From contig CM049396.1 in assembly GCA_026929865.2 (NCBI GenBank), forward strand, positions 22,293,501 through 22,357,500: a stretch of DNA of 64,000 bases, read 5' to 3'. The notes under the pieces are model-generated. The model was not told the DNA's origin. It made no database searches and saw nothing but the letters and a program-made list of their open reading frames with translations. The position numbers and the translations under genes are program-made. Each line of letters begins with the position of its first letter. Within the stretch, counting starts at the first letter, position 1. Shown one piece after another: positions 11,486 through 22,262 of the stretch. The DNA comes from Hyperoplus lanceolatus. Lineage: Eukaryota; Chordata; Actinopteri; Uranoscopiformes; Ammodytidae.

Positions 11486-12325
11486 ACAACTGTGGTCAAG
11501 CCAGCGGTCTCTCGTTTTTGCTTGGTCAAACCAGCCGCTTCTTTATTTATTCCCCCCGTGTTGTTGTGAGCACAGAGACTGCTCGGTGCAACTGATAGAC
11601 AGTGAGCGAACAGCGCTGGCTACGTGACATCGTAGCAGTGGGACACAGTGTGGCCAACTGATTATTTTAATGACGAGGAAAAACACCACACAATAAACAG
11701 TGCCGCGCTCACATTTTCGCCAAAACAAGACTCTCTTCACTCTAGCCGAGGTGACTACACACGGCGGAAATGATTATTTCGACCAACTGTGGTCAAGCCA
11801 GCGGTCTCTCGTTTTTGCTTGGTCAAACCAGCCGCTTCTTTATTTATTCCCCCCGTGTTGTGAGCGTGTAGCCTATTTAGCCTAAAACTATCTAGGCTAT
11901 GGCGTAAACACACAGAGACGGCTCGGTCAGTGAGCAAACAGTGCTGGAGCTACGTAGCAGTGGGACACGTAACTAAACCAACTGATTATTAATGACGAGG
12001 AAAAACACCAAACAATAAACAGTGCTGTGCTCACATTTTCACCAAAACACAGACTCTCTTCACTCTTGCCGAGATGAATACACATGGCGGAAATGATTCT
12101 TTCGACCAACCAATCAAATGACGGCAGCGTGTAGCTCCGCATTTTCGGTCCCCTTTCAGGCGGCTAGTACCCCTACGGAGGAGTACTGAGATCTGGAGCG
12201 GCTCAGAGCGGTTAGGTGCGCTTAAACCGTACCCTACCCAACTTTTTACAAATGAAAAGCCAAACTACCCGGACCGAACCGCTCCGATCCGACCCGCTCT
12301 ACTCGGTGGAAATGAGGCATAGGGG
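11486..12325. mobile_element. Tandemly duplicated MITE-like repeat
   Basis: A unit beginning AACTGTGGTCAAGCC at about 11487 is repeated at about 11783. The two copies share GTCTCTCGTTTTTGCTTGG, CTTCTTTATTTATTCCCCCC, AATGACGAGGAAAAACACCA and CATGGCGG/CACGGCGG. The second copy continues to a terminus reading GGTGGAAATGAGGC near 12308-12323. This terminus and the interior (TAGCAGTGGGA, GACTCTCTTCACTCT) match the element at 28436-28942, so both belong to one family. A matching left terminus was not found; the unit abuts the truncated hAT pseudogene. Confidence 0.65.
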
Positions 12326-12589
12326 TCCTGTGTCCTGTGTCCTGTGTGACCCCCAGACTGTGTTCTAATCTAACTGGTTCTAGCTTTCATTTGAATCTCA
12401 TTAAAACCGTTTAAATTATAATATGTTGTATTTGATTTTGTTCAGAGTTACTTTCAAGTGTTTCGAAAATTTGCTTTGCTTAATTGACCAAACCCCATTA
12501 TTCTTTTACTAGTCCGACATTAGTTCTGGAATGTGTGGCTAGCTTTCAGGATTCTTACTGTTACAATATGTGTTGTTATGGTAGTTTCA

Positions 12590-12835
12590 GAGTGGAAAAA
12601 GTAAGTGGATCAGTTTACCCCACAGCTGGGGTAAAGTGAGCCACATGACAACTTTTTTTAAAACAATCATATTTTCACTGCCCTTTGTCTTGAAAAAAAT
12701 CTGCTAATGCCCATTTCTAGGAAACATCCTGAATTAATGGGAATGTGTAAATTTGAGTGATAAATAATTTTAGCTCGCTTAGAGGGGAGCAAATGTAAAA
12801 AGTGGCTCAGATTACCCCGTTCTCCGCTACTCTGG
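12590..12835. repeat. MITE-like remnant with GTTTACCCC/GGGGTAA motifs
   Basis: A short block with an internal inverted motif, ACCCCACAGCTGGGGT at about 12617-12632, and a distal AGTGGCTCAGATTACCCC. It recalls the terminal style of the 7840-8969 element but the sequence differs. Boundaries are approximate and the family is not known. Confidence 0.35.
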
Positions 12836-12892
12836 TTTTATCCAACATCTAGATTTTTGCTTTGTAAGGAGATGCAAATGTACGTATAACTA

Positions 12893-13113
12893 GTTTGTGT
12901 GAATGTGTATGTTTGAGGTGGTGGTCGGAGGGGCCATAGGCACTGAATGGCAGCCACGCTTCCGTCAGTATGCCCCAGGGCAGCTGTGGCTACTATGGTA
13001 GTTTACCACCACCAGTATGACTGTGTGTGAATGAATGGAACCTGGAACCCTGTAAAGCGTCTTTGAGTGCCTTGAAAAGTGCTATATAAATCCAATCCAT
13101 TATTATTATTATT
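12893..13113 (+). mobile_element. SINE with (TTA)n tail, inserted in an older repeat
   Basis: The body carries phrases of a common fish SINE: GGCAGCCACGCTTCCGTCAG, TGCCCCAGGGCAGCTGTGGC, TACCACCACCAGTATGA and CTTGAAAAGTGCTATATAAA, ending in (TTA)n at about 13097-13111. It splits a copy of the dispersed repeat: GTATAACTAGTT on the left resumes as AGTTAGATATTGCC on the right. The uninterrupted form is seen near 51315. The duplicated AGTT at the junction supports retroposition on the plus strand. Confidence 0.75.
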
Positions 13114-13497
13114 AGTTAGATATTGCCAAAGATGCATATTTATTCAAACGTTTGTGAAAAACGTGTTATACAAAAAATAATTTCCAGTTGATTACTAGTT
13201 TAATGAGGATGTACATAAGCTAAAAATGATACCCTGTTCATCTGCAGTTAAAGTCACTGCAGATAAAATGCCTTCCACTAAGTTGTACTTAAGCTCACGA
13301 GTTGCCTGTCAGCACAGCAGCTCTTATTAGATCCTATGGCTTCGTGGTTCATCATGACTCTTCTTACCTGTCTCTAAAATCTCAGAAACAAACAACTGGC
13401 GGACATGAACTAAACAACATCGGACGTCCGGCCGACTTACATCTGTCCCGACTTGTTGCTAATTTAGCTAGAGGCAGCCAATCTATACACCACTGGA

Positions 13498-13532
13498 GTG
13501 TGTGTGTGTGTGTGTGTGTGGGGGGGGGGGGG
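13498..13532. repeat. (GT)n plus poly-G tract
   Basis: About eleven GT units run directly into about twelve G residues. Confidence 0.9.
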
Positions 13533-13826
13533 TCCAGAACACATAAACAAGTCAGCAGAAAGTTTGGGGTACTTTGGCAGTGTTTACTGTGTGGGAGCAG
13601 AGAGTCAGGATTGGGCCTATACTGAGGTCTGTTTAATGTTCTCAACATTCTCAAGGCAGAGTCCCTTCATGACTGAGTGTGTGGTTTGTGTCTGGTGTGG
13701 CTTGATTATTTTCCCATTTAATTCAATTGCCTTGCCTGTCTGCTTCAGCGGACTTAAATATGTAATTTAATTATATGACCTTTTATTGTACAGTATGTCT
13801 CTTTAACTCTGTTTTAATTTAACTGT

Positions 13827-13866
13827 TTGCCTCGTCCGGGACTCGAACCCCGCTCTCCCGCGTCCC
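13827..13866 (-). other. tRNA 3'-half-like fragment (pseudogene or SINE head)
   Basis: The reverse complement has a T-arm-like GGGGTTCGAGTCCCGGACGA, close to the 3' half of tRNA-Pro-like genes. No matching 5' acceptor strand, D arm or anticodon arm is found upstream. It is therefore at most a truncated tRNA or a degraded tRNA-derived SINE promoter (box B). Confidence 0.35.
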
Positions 13867-14187
13867 TGTCAATAGTATTAACAGTTTTTTATTGTATAAA
13901 TACGCCGTCTACAGCGTCTCTTTCTTTTTTCGGAGTAAAGGGCCATATTCCATTATATCTTTTTTTATTTGCTGCAATCCAATTAAAATTTGTTTATGGG
14001 CGTCCGTTGGCCCATTGGTTGCAGTTTGGTTACACCTCTGCTTTAACCCAAGGACTAAACTGAGGACAAAAATTAAGGTTGTTTGTGTTTGGTGTAGTAT
14101 TTCTTTGTTGTTACAATTCTTCTTAGAAATAAATCTTATACCGTTGGAAATCCTGTTTATTTCCCTTTTGAATGGTGGCACATTTGT

Positions 14188-14548
14188 AAGGTAAATGCAT
14201 TTGTGGGTTGAGTAGTAAAGTTGAGTATGTGGGTTGCTGAAAAACAAGCCAAATCTTCTCTGCCAATGCGAAACAGCTTATTCTGCTATTGACTCTTGTC
14301 TGGTGTCGTTTATTGGATTGGATGATTGAAGTGTGAAGAAACAAAACATATTGACAGTTCATCAATTAATTAATTAATTTCAAAAACAGGGGCCTCGGTC
14401 GCATGTGGAAGAATCATACACAGCCACAACAGCCTGGCACCTGCTAACAAGCTGTTTGGCATTGGGACAGAAGATCTGGCACATTTTTCATGGGCGCAAC
14501 CCACACATTCAACTCTGCTGTTCATCCAAAAAAATGCATTTTCCTAAA
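14188..14548. repeat. Inverted repeat with arms of about 110 bp
   Basis: The left arm (14188-14300) and the reverse complement of the right arm (14430-14548) share AATGCATTT, GAGT or TGAATGTGTGGGTTGC, CAGATCTTCT or AAATCTTCTCTG, CCAATGC and AAACAGCTT. The arms flank about 130 bp that include a TTAAT run at about 14367. No protein is encoded. It is probably a foldback transposon or two opposed copies of one repeat. Confidence 0.55.
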
Positions 14549-15266
14549 GGTACAAACACACTGATGTGCATCAAGATTACATACAAAGTCAATGTACAAG
14601 TGCGGCGACGCGCAAATCGGCCTTCAGACGGCGGGCGTTTCGGGGGCGCATCATCTAACACGCGTCATTTGCGGAGCGGCAAACGCGGAAGTTGAAAATA
14701 TTGAACTTTTCAGCGTTGACACGCCGCAATAGCCAATCAGTGTTGGGATTGCCCGGTGGTCTGCAAGACGAGGTGGGCGTGTGAAGAGTGAGGACTTTGG
14801 GCTTCCTAATACATTCTGTGAATATGTGTATTTTGCATCTGTTTAGCTGTTGGCTGTACTTTAGCCAACGTAGCGCCGGTTAGCATAGAGAAACTCATCC
14901 AGTTTTTTGCTGTTCCGGAGGATAACATGATAAACCCAAACTTGACGGCAGTGTGGAATGCCAATATAGTACAGCGAAGCACCGGTGTTGTCCTCCGAAA
15001 GACCCGGCACACTTGCACTTTCAGGTAGGCTGTCTGATATATGATCAAGCAGCGAGCTACTTGCGTTTCTAGCATCAACCTATACACCGGCGTCGAGTGC
15101 AGTTTGTTCGCACCTTTACAAATGTGGCACATTTAAAAAGGGATATAAACAGGCTTTCCAAAAGTATACTATGTATTGCCAAGAAGCATTGATACTACAA
15201 AGAAAAACTCGACCAAACACAAATTGCCTTAATTTTTGTTCTAAGTTTATATATCGCTAGCAGCAG
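14549..15266. other. Non-coding; contains a CpG-rich patch
   Basis: A GC- and CpG-rich patch at about 14595-14775 (CGGCGACGCGCAAATCGG, GCGGAGCGGCAAACGCGGAA) resembles the interior of PIF/Harbinger-type fish MITEs more than a promoter, but no terminal repeats were matched. Nothing else recognisable. Confidence 0.35.
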
Positions 15267-15270
15267 TTAA

Positions 15271-16061
15271 CCCTCTGAGGTCTATTCACGTACACATCTT
15301 TATTAATATCTCCCTGAAGATATGACTGAAACAAAAAATTAAAACATCATCTCAAACTAGAGGCTCTCCTGTTTCCGGGGAATGTTCTTGTGATACTGTC
15401 AGTCCCTTACAGGCTTAGAAAACACCGTGAGAAGCAAGACCCAGAAGCTCCCCAGCTACCACTTAGCTTGTAAATAGTGCATAGCGTATATACATAGTGT
15501 GAAAGTAGTTTGTTATTATTGTTTTTATATTTACTTAAGGGTTTGTTTGAAAAATGTTTTGTGATGCTTCCTCTTTTATTAGTATACATCCCATGAATCA
15601 TTATATGTGGTTCAAAGTCTTCATTCAGTCTAATTTCCTTATGTTTTTTGAAAGAAGAGACAACATTTCTACCAAAAAGTGTCTGGACCAAATTTTATAT
15701 TAGTCATGTTTTGTGCACTCCCCTACTGTGTTCTGGAAAATGTCTACTGCATTTTTAAGCTAAGGCTTAGGAGAAGCAATGTCAAGAGCCAAAACAACTC
15801 AACAGGATGACTAAAGGTTCTTCTTTCACACAAATTTCCAGATTTTTCAAAAATCGCAATACATTTTTCAGCATTTAAGCCAATTATTTATATACACAAT
15901 GGTCTAGGTAGGACATAAGTAGACCTCAGAAAACAAAGGCCTAATGTGTTCTGAACATTTCCATATAAAACACTTTGGTATAATTTATCTTCTTGCACAT
16001 TTGAAATAGGTATTTATAGAAGTATGTAAAATCGGAGAAAATACCCCTAGACCTCAGAGGG
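15271..16061. mobile_element. TTAA-flanked DNA element, piggyBac-like MITE, 791 bp
   Basis: The ends are CCCTCTGAGGTCTA (15271-15284) and TAGACCTCAGAGGG (16048-16061), perfect 14-bp inverted repeats. Each is flanked directly by TTAA (15267-15270 and 16062-16065), the target duplication made by piggyBac and some related superfamilies. The interior is AT-rich, carries a further TAGACCTCAGA copy near 15922, and has no transposase frame. The termini are intact, so it is probably one of a family mobilised in trans. Confidence 0.85.
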
Positions 16062-16589
16062 TTAAAGGAACACTTTCCGTCGGCTTGTCTTGAACCTGAA
16101 AGTGAGGCAGCAAGCTACAAAAAATATGTTGTAATATTCCTTTAAGGACTTTGTGAACGTGCATCTGCTGTGAGTGTTTGTGTCAGTGTATGCATGTGTG
16201 AGATGAAGGTTATTAAAGCCTCACTGACGAAGGCAGTGTATTGTATATGTTGTTAAAGCCTCTGAATCCTAAGCAACCAAACTCTGTGTAAGTTTACTAA
16301 GTTTTCCAGGACACAGTGGGATGTGTTGGTGTGTGTGCCGTCACGCCCAGGCTGTGTGTGTGAGTGTGTGTGTGAGAATGTCTTGTCTACCTGTAACCAC
16401 ATGCCTCATCTGCTCTCCCTCAACTTCATCCAAGCTCTACGCTGGCTCTCAGGAATGCAGCTGGCATAAGTGTGTGTGTAATAGTAAGTACGTAGGTCAA
16501 TTTAGTCAGTTGTATACAGGGCATTTAAATTTATCTTTTCACAAATCCCCTCTCAAGTTTTCCACGTAGGTTTGTAGGTTCAGCTATAG

Positions 16590-16650
16590 GCTATAGTACA
16601 GCGTCCCTGGAGCAGTTTGGGGTTAAGTGTCTTGCTCGAGGACAAAATGT
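16590..16650 (-). repeat. SINE core remnant
   Basis: GGGGTTAAGTGTCTTGCTCG is the degraded counterpart of the SINE core at about 56898-56920 (GGGGTTCAGTGTCTTGCCCA), in the same orientation. Only this core is recognisable. Confidence 0.45.
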
Positions 16651-16949
16651 TAAAGATGATGGGCACCGTACATTTAATACCATCCACCACTAACTAGGGT
16701 GTGTGTGTATGTGTATGTGCATGTGTATCTGTGAGAGAGGCTGAATGTAAATGAGAATGTCTCTCGGCCATCACCTTGTACACACAGCTCAAAGGTAGGC
16801 TGTTCTGATACCTATGGAATGAGGAAATGTTTACATTGTCACACAGTGGAGCGCCCGTTTACAATGCAAAACAGCCATCATAAATCATTTGCATTGAAAG
16901 AGTGAAACCCCCGGAGCCCGCTTCTTGTCTGACCTAATTTCTCATGTCG

Positions 16950-16971
16950 ACACACACACACACACACACAC
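16950..16971. repeat. (CA)n microsatellite
   Basis: About ten CA units in intergenic DNA. Confidence 0.9.
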
Positions 16972-18819
16972 TTCTCATCTATCATAGATTAGAGTGAATC
17001 GGTGTGTTTGGAAAAGAGGGAGCATTCCAGTGTGAGAAGGGAGTGTTTACCTTCACACACACAGCTTCATAACATTTAGACAGAGCCACACAGAGGTCAC
17101 GGATTTCTTTCAGAGTTGACAGATGTTCTTGTTGAGTGGATGGACACAATGTGCACGGTTTATTATCTACAACTAAATAAATGAATGGGAAAGGTCATTG
17201 AAGGACATATTATGACCATCTGGACAGTTCAGAGACAAACTTTGAATGACCATACTGGTTGTAAGCTGTGATGTCATCATTGTTTTGATCTTCTCTAATT
17301 AACCAGTGTCTGCAGTGACAGCTGTCCAAATCCCAAAATTGTAGCGAGCACTTCCTCCTGTTAATGCAAAACACTGCAGATGATTTGGAAAACAATTTTA
17401 ACTCATAGATATCATCATGAAACATTGCCAGGTGATTACTCACATTAAAACGATTTGTTTTTCAGAAATGTCTGAATGAATACGCAAATGTTGTATTACA
17501 TGTATTTACACCATTAGTTTTACAATGATTTCAAAGAATATATTTTGGATACAGACTTTTTTAATTTTATAAATCAAAAAAAGGTTGTATAGGATAAATA
17601 TACACACACAAACAGACACGGTTTAATTAAAAAAAAATTAATGTACACTTTGGACCTTTTGATTTGTATTAAATATACTGAACACAAAATTGCCAAAAAT
17701 CTCAATATGAAAAAATAAAGTTTTTGCCTCCAGTATCTCACCTTTAAAAACGACCAAATCACTGCTTTAAAGATACTTTACTATTGCAGTCCTTATTATC
17801 CTTACTGTGGGTCAGAAACTCTGCATTTAATGTATTGAACTTGTTAAAGTTTTCTTTCCTCCAAGTTGTTATATTTTACCTATACTTATATATCTTTAAA
17901 TAAACGTTGTACGTTGTCTTTTTCTGTCTGTGTTTCTTTTGTCATCTCCAGCCGACCTTTTTTTTCCTTTAACATTATTTTCTCCACTCCTCCTCTACAT
18001 CCCATATCTTTTCGACCTCTTTTCTGAAAACAGCTTGTTTATAGTGCCTGTGACATTTCGACAAATTCTTCGACATTTTATCAGTTGAAAGTCTTGTTGA
18101 GAGATTTAGGTCAGCGATTGTCCCACTCCAGATACTGTAGATAGCCGCACCTGAGCACACTAAGTAGTGAGCTCACCAAAGCACTTAAAAGCTTGTGTGC
18201 TCACTGCTTACAAAATAATGTTTGTTCCATCACAATAACATAAAGCTGGATTGCATGTCCAGTTACATACAGTAGCTTTGAAAAATGGGTGCTGACTCTT
18301 ACAAGTATAAACTGACTCCTAAAGCACAGAGAAGACGACACAAGACTCATTCATCAAATAACTAGGGAAATGAGCTCAACACTGTACTTAACAACAATTG
18401 TCATTGTGAGAAACTTCAATTTATAGCAGCATTTTATGTTAACAATGGACATGACTACTTGTATTCTTACAGATATAGAAAGACTGTGTATTTCTTGCTG
18501 TTCGGAGGAAAGTATTGTATGTTTTCCCCCAGCATGGATCCAACTTTCTGTATTCCCCTCCACATTTGCTAAGTTTTTCAGCCTCTGGCTGAAACATTCT
18601 GTTTTAGAGCCTGTTTTAAAGCCCAAGTTCCAAAAAGCCCTTTCTGATTGTCCCTGAATCTAACTGCTGGTTTGAATCTAACTACCAGTTAGATTCAGGG
18701 GTATCTGGGGGTGCAGCTTATCACAGGTGGAGGTAGTGCTAAGATAGGTTGGTAATGAGGGGACGTTTAAAACATTAAACAAACATACATATAGGCTACC
18801 TCACTTTCCACAAGTGCAA

Positions 18820-19012
18820 TATGCTTTCTGCCTTTCAGATTTATTTATTATGACATTGCCTGTCCTTGTCTTGTTTCTTTTGTTATTTCTGTGTCTTGTT
18901 TTTATACTGTTTTTAACTTAAATTGCTTGTCTGTTTTTTCTGTGTGTATAATGCACTTTCAGTTGGCAATCCCAATTTCGTTGTATAGGTGACTGTACAA
19001 TGACAATAAAGA

Positions 19013-19043
<31 letters not shown>

Positions 19044-19096
19044 TATCTTATCTTATCTTATCTTATCTTATCTTATCTTATCTTATCTTATCTTAT
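18820..19096 (+). mobile_element. CR1/Rex1-like LINE 3' tail with long (ATCTT)n
   Basis: GGCAATCCCAATTTCGTTGT and GTACAATGACAATAAAGACT are the usual closing phrases of CR1/Rex1-type fish LINEs. They lead into about sixteen TATCT/ATCTT pentamers at about 19012-19096. The LINE body is absent, so this is a strongly 5'-truncated plus-strand insertion. Confidence 0.65.
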
Positions 19097-21234
19097 GATG
19101 TCATACGGGGAGAGAAATCTAATAGAAATCTGGAGGTGGAGAAAAAGAGATTTTTTAATTTTTTTCTCATACTTTGGGAGTCTCTAGTCACACCGGGGCC
19201 TCATAATAATGTAAAAAAATAATAATAATAAAAGACTGTAAAGGAAGTTCTTAGGATTCCAAAAAAATCCCCCCAATTTATTTTCTTAATTATATTGGAA
19301 TTTGGAAGGAGAACCCTCATTCTGAAGGGGCTCAGGACTGAACATGTGGCTCAGAGAGAGGAAAACTCACTATGTGTGACCTCCCATTTAGAAACCTTCA
19401 CATCCCTTCTGGGTTAAACCAGGACTGGCCCTCTGTGACAACGGACACAGATGTTGGTCAGGGTCACCGCTCCAAAGAGTGTGTGTGTGTGTCTGCGTGC
19501 ATTTGTGCATGTACTTGCCTTTTTGTTGACCCTTTAGAGGAGCATATGGCAGCCAACACAAAGCCTTAACTCATTTCCTATCAATACTGATGCTGTCTTG
19601 CTCCTCCTTCTCTCAAAGGTGAACAACAGGACACTTGGCACCAGACCCCCCTCCCCACACACACACACACCACACCACTCCCCTCCCCTTTTATTTTACA
19701 GCCTCTTCTTCTTGCTTGCCATCCTTTCATTTTCAGATTGGCTCCTTTCACCAAGAGCAGGCAGCAGCAGCTGGAGGACTGAGCAGCATTACAACAGGGC
19801 CTGAGCCGCACATTAACTCCTAGTGACCTAACACAAACACCCCTGTTTAAACACACACAGACATACGTGTGCGCCCCCATTTCGCACAAAAATCGTGCAT
19901 AAATGTGTTAATATACTTCTCTACGGAAGCATATTGACGGAAAGAGAGGAACTTGTGGCAGTGTGTTATCAAAGATTATTTCCCTGGAAGGAAGATAGTT
20001 TCCTGAGCCTGAGGACCTGAGCTGATTGCCACCACTGATCTGTGCCTGCCTCCACACGTCCATGGAACAGGCCACAGGTGATATGTGTCGGTTTGTGTTT
20101 CCTTGACAATTTGTGTGAGTGTTTGAGAGGATGTATGGTTGCCTTGGGACAGTAAATTTTTTGTAGCCTTAAGTAGCGTTGACTGAAGCAGTGTCCACCA
20201 CTCACAAACCTCTCCACAGGTCAAAGCCCCAGCAGGTGACTCAGTTAGAAAGCGCTGCAGCTCATCCACAGTCAGGCCAGTGCTGGAAACCAAAACAAAG
20301 ACTTAAGAGTGTGAGGTTTCCCTCTGTGGGATGATGTGACTGAACATGACTCATGGTCTATAGCCAGTATATTACGTGTGTGGTATGCAGAGAGGAAAAA
20401 TATGGTGAAGTTTGACTATTAGACATCTAATTTTTTTTTTCAGTAGCACTTTTGACTCATTTGAAATGATTCTTTACATTCCTCAATGTGTGTTAATAAA
20501 AGTGTCTGGTTCTCTCTTATTTACTGGTCTGCACAAAGCAAGTCCAGTTCATGGGCAGTGAAGAGTTTTCATTTGAGTGGTTATTTATGTGCTGTGCAAA
20601 GATTTCTGTCCTCATAAATCCCAATTCCTCAACTCCCATTAGACATTTGTCATTAGCAACCACCCAAAAAAGTATGTAGAATGCTTACATTTTCTTCGTA
20701 CACAGTAGGCCTTTTTACTGGAAGGAATGGTTAGACATTTTGGACTTGATTATTTATTTAAAAATTGTTACCACGCAAGTACAAAGCTATAGACATTTGA
20801 GTCAATGCTGATCACCCATCATTATATTGTTTGCCAGTTTTGCTTGATACATTTTCAAATAAATGACAAATGTTACAATTTGATACTTTTTCCAATCAAC
20901 TGAAAAATTGATAATGTCATTTACTTTTGTATTCTGTGTGTAATGCTTTGGTTAAGTGCATCAGTGGAGTGTATATGTAATTTGCATGGTATGTTCTAGC
21001 CTAGGTGAGTGCAGTCAAGTCACTGCCTTTGTTTTGACTGTCAGGTGTGTGACACATGGTGGTCAGGGTGGGGAAAGGTATTTCCAATAAGACTTGCACA
21101 GTTTCCTGGAAAACCCAGCCAGCCCAGCGGAAAACGCATTATTTTGACTTCCAACTGAAGGCTCCCGGTGAGTGTGAACAGTGCTACAGTCAGAAGCTAC
21201 AGAGAATCAGAGCTCATTTTACCTTTTATGTTGT

Positions 21235-21660
21235 CACACAGGCCATGAGTCAAAGGCACTTAAGGCGAAACATGTCAGGCCTTAACATATTTTGTTTTCA
21301 TGCACTGGTCAATTTTGAGATTTATGTCTATTTTGGTCCCATAACATGTCTTATTTCAAAGTAGTATAAATCAAATGTCCGATTTAGGTGTTCATTTGAC
21401 TAAATACTTTCTGTTTGTGTCTGTATATTTTTCATCTTTGTCAATACTTGGAACTAAAAAACTCCTCTATGCACTATTCTGAATGGTATCACAGACTGAT
21501 GTGTACATATGTTGTTAATTGTCTGATTTATGATAGTTTGATCTGAAAGAAATATGCCAATGTTGTTTGATTAAAACACACATTTTAGACACTTATATGT
21601 TGTGAAAATAAAATAAAGATGTCAACTCTTTTTAACGCTTTATCCAACATCTGGATTTTT
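21235..21660 (+). repeat. Dispersed repeat family, copy 1
   Basis: Contains AAGGCGAAACATGTCAGG, CACTGGTCAATTTTGAGATT, GGTCCCATAACATGTCTT, GTTCATTTGACTAAAT and TTATCCAACATCTGGATTTT. The same ordered blocks recur at about 30825-31200, 48360-48720 and 50975-51400, and in reverse at 17636-17765 and 46030-46170. It is non-coding and the family name is not known to me. Confidence 0.65.
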
Positions 21661-21931
21661 CTTTGTCACTGGATGACTAAATGCATTAAAACAACTTGCA
21701 AAAACATCTGCATGACAATTATGTATTGATCTCATCCTGAGAGGAATTTCTCGATGCTTCCCGTGGAGGAACATTATATAGCCATGGGTTGCAAACCGTT
21801 TTGGCAATACATGATATCTGATCCACTTATGTAGGCTAATGGAGAAAAATGGGCCCCGCACGTTCTTGCACAATTAACTGTAAGCGGTAAACACACACAC
21901 GCACGCGCACACACAAACAGACACAGACACA

Positions 21932-21932
<1 letters not shown>

Positions 21933-22019
<87 letters not shown>
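21933..22019. repeat. (CA)n microsatellite, about 43 units
   Basis: Uninterrupted CA tract about 240 bp upstream of the EFCC1-like start codon, so possibly in its promoter or 5' UTR. Left of it are degenerate CA/CG units. Confidence 0.95.
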
Positions 22020-22021
<2 letters not shown>

Positions 22022-22262
22022 CCATCAGAGTGTGCACACTAAAAGGTGGAGTCTCAGCAGTGGGACTTTTTTTCTCACCCGCAGGGATCAGATCTTGACT
22101 TGATGAGCCAGGAAGGAATCCAAGGTGAGGCCTCTAAGGAATTAAACCACACCTGGATGTGTTTTAGCCTGAATCTGGATTTAAATCTCTACCTAGGCAA
22201 ATTTCCATGATAAGATTGTTTATTTGGTAACATCTAGAGGAAAACCTAGTCTATGTGGATTC

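Larger units (their letters stand above)
16066..18819. other. Intergenic; dispersed repeat fragments, no gene
   Basis: Besides the small features listed separately, this stretch holds a reverse-orientation piece of the dispersed repeat at about 17636-17765 (AATGTACACTTTGGACC, GCCAAAAATCTCAATATG). It also holds a copy of a second repeat at about 18600-18740 (AAGTTCCAAAAAGCCCTTTC, ACCAGTTAGATTCAGG), which recurs at 37.4 kb and 55.0 kb. No coding exon is supported. Confidence 0.5.
19097..22262. other. Upstream flank of the EFCC1-like gene, no gene recognised
   Basis: Intergenic sequence with one dispersed repeat copy and one long CA tract, listed separately. On the minus strand a short frame at 20160-20276 is preceded by an acceptor-like TTTGTTTTGGTTTCCAG, but no partner exon was found. 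The 5' UTR and promoter of the EFCC1-like gene should lie near the right end; no distinct core promoter element stands out. Confidence 0.4.

Noticed and set aside
13827..13866. A functional tRNA gene
   Set aside because: Only a T-arm and part of an acceptor strand are present; the D and anticodon arms are missing.
14549..14800. A promoter CpG island
   Set aside because: No gene start is nearby and the phrasing resembles MITE interiors.
17975..18160. 61-codon minus-strand frame with a charged, helix-like end
   Set aside because: Too short, without splice sites or family match; it could be part of a repeat.
19012..19096. CRISPR-like array of regular short repeats
   Set aside because: It is a pentamer microsatellite tail of a LINE with no spacers, in a vertebrate genome.
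21774..22037. Open frames of alternating Cys-Val or Thr-His at CA/TG tracts (also at 25.8, 32.1, 43.3, 44.5, 45.8, 48.9 and 50.7 kb)
   Set aside because: They are translations of dinucleotide microsatellites and have no coding meaning.
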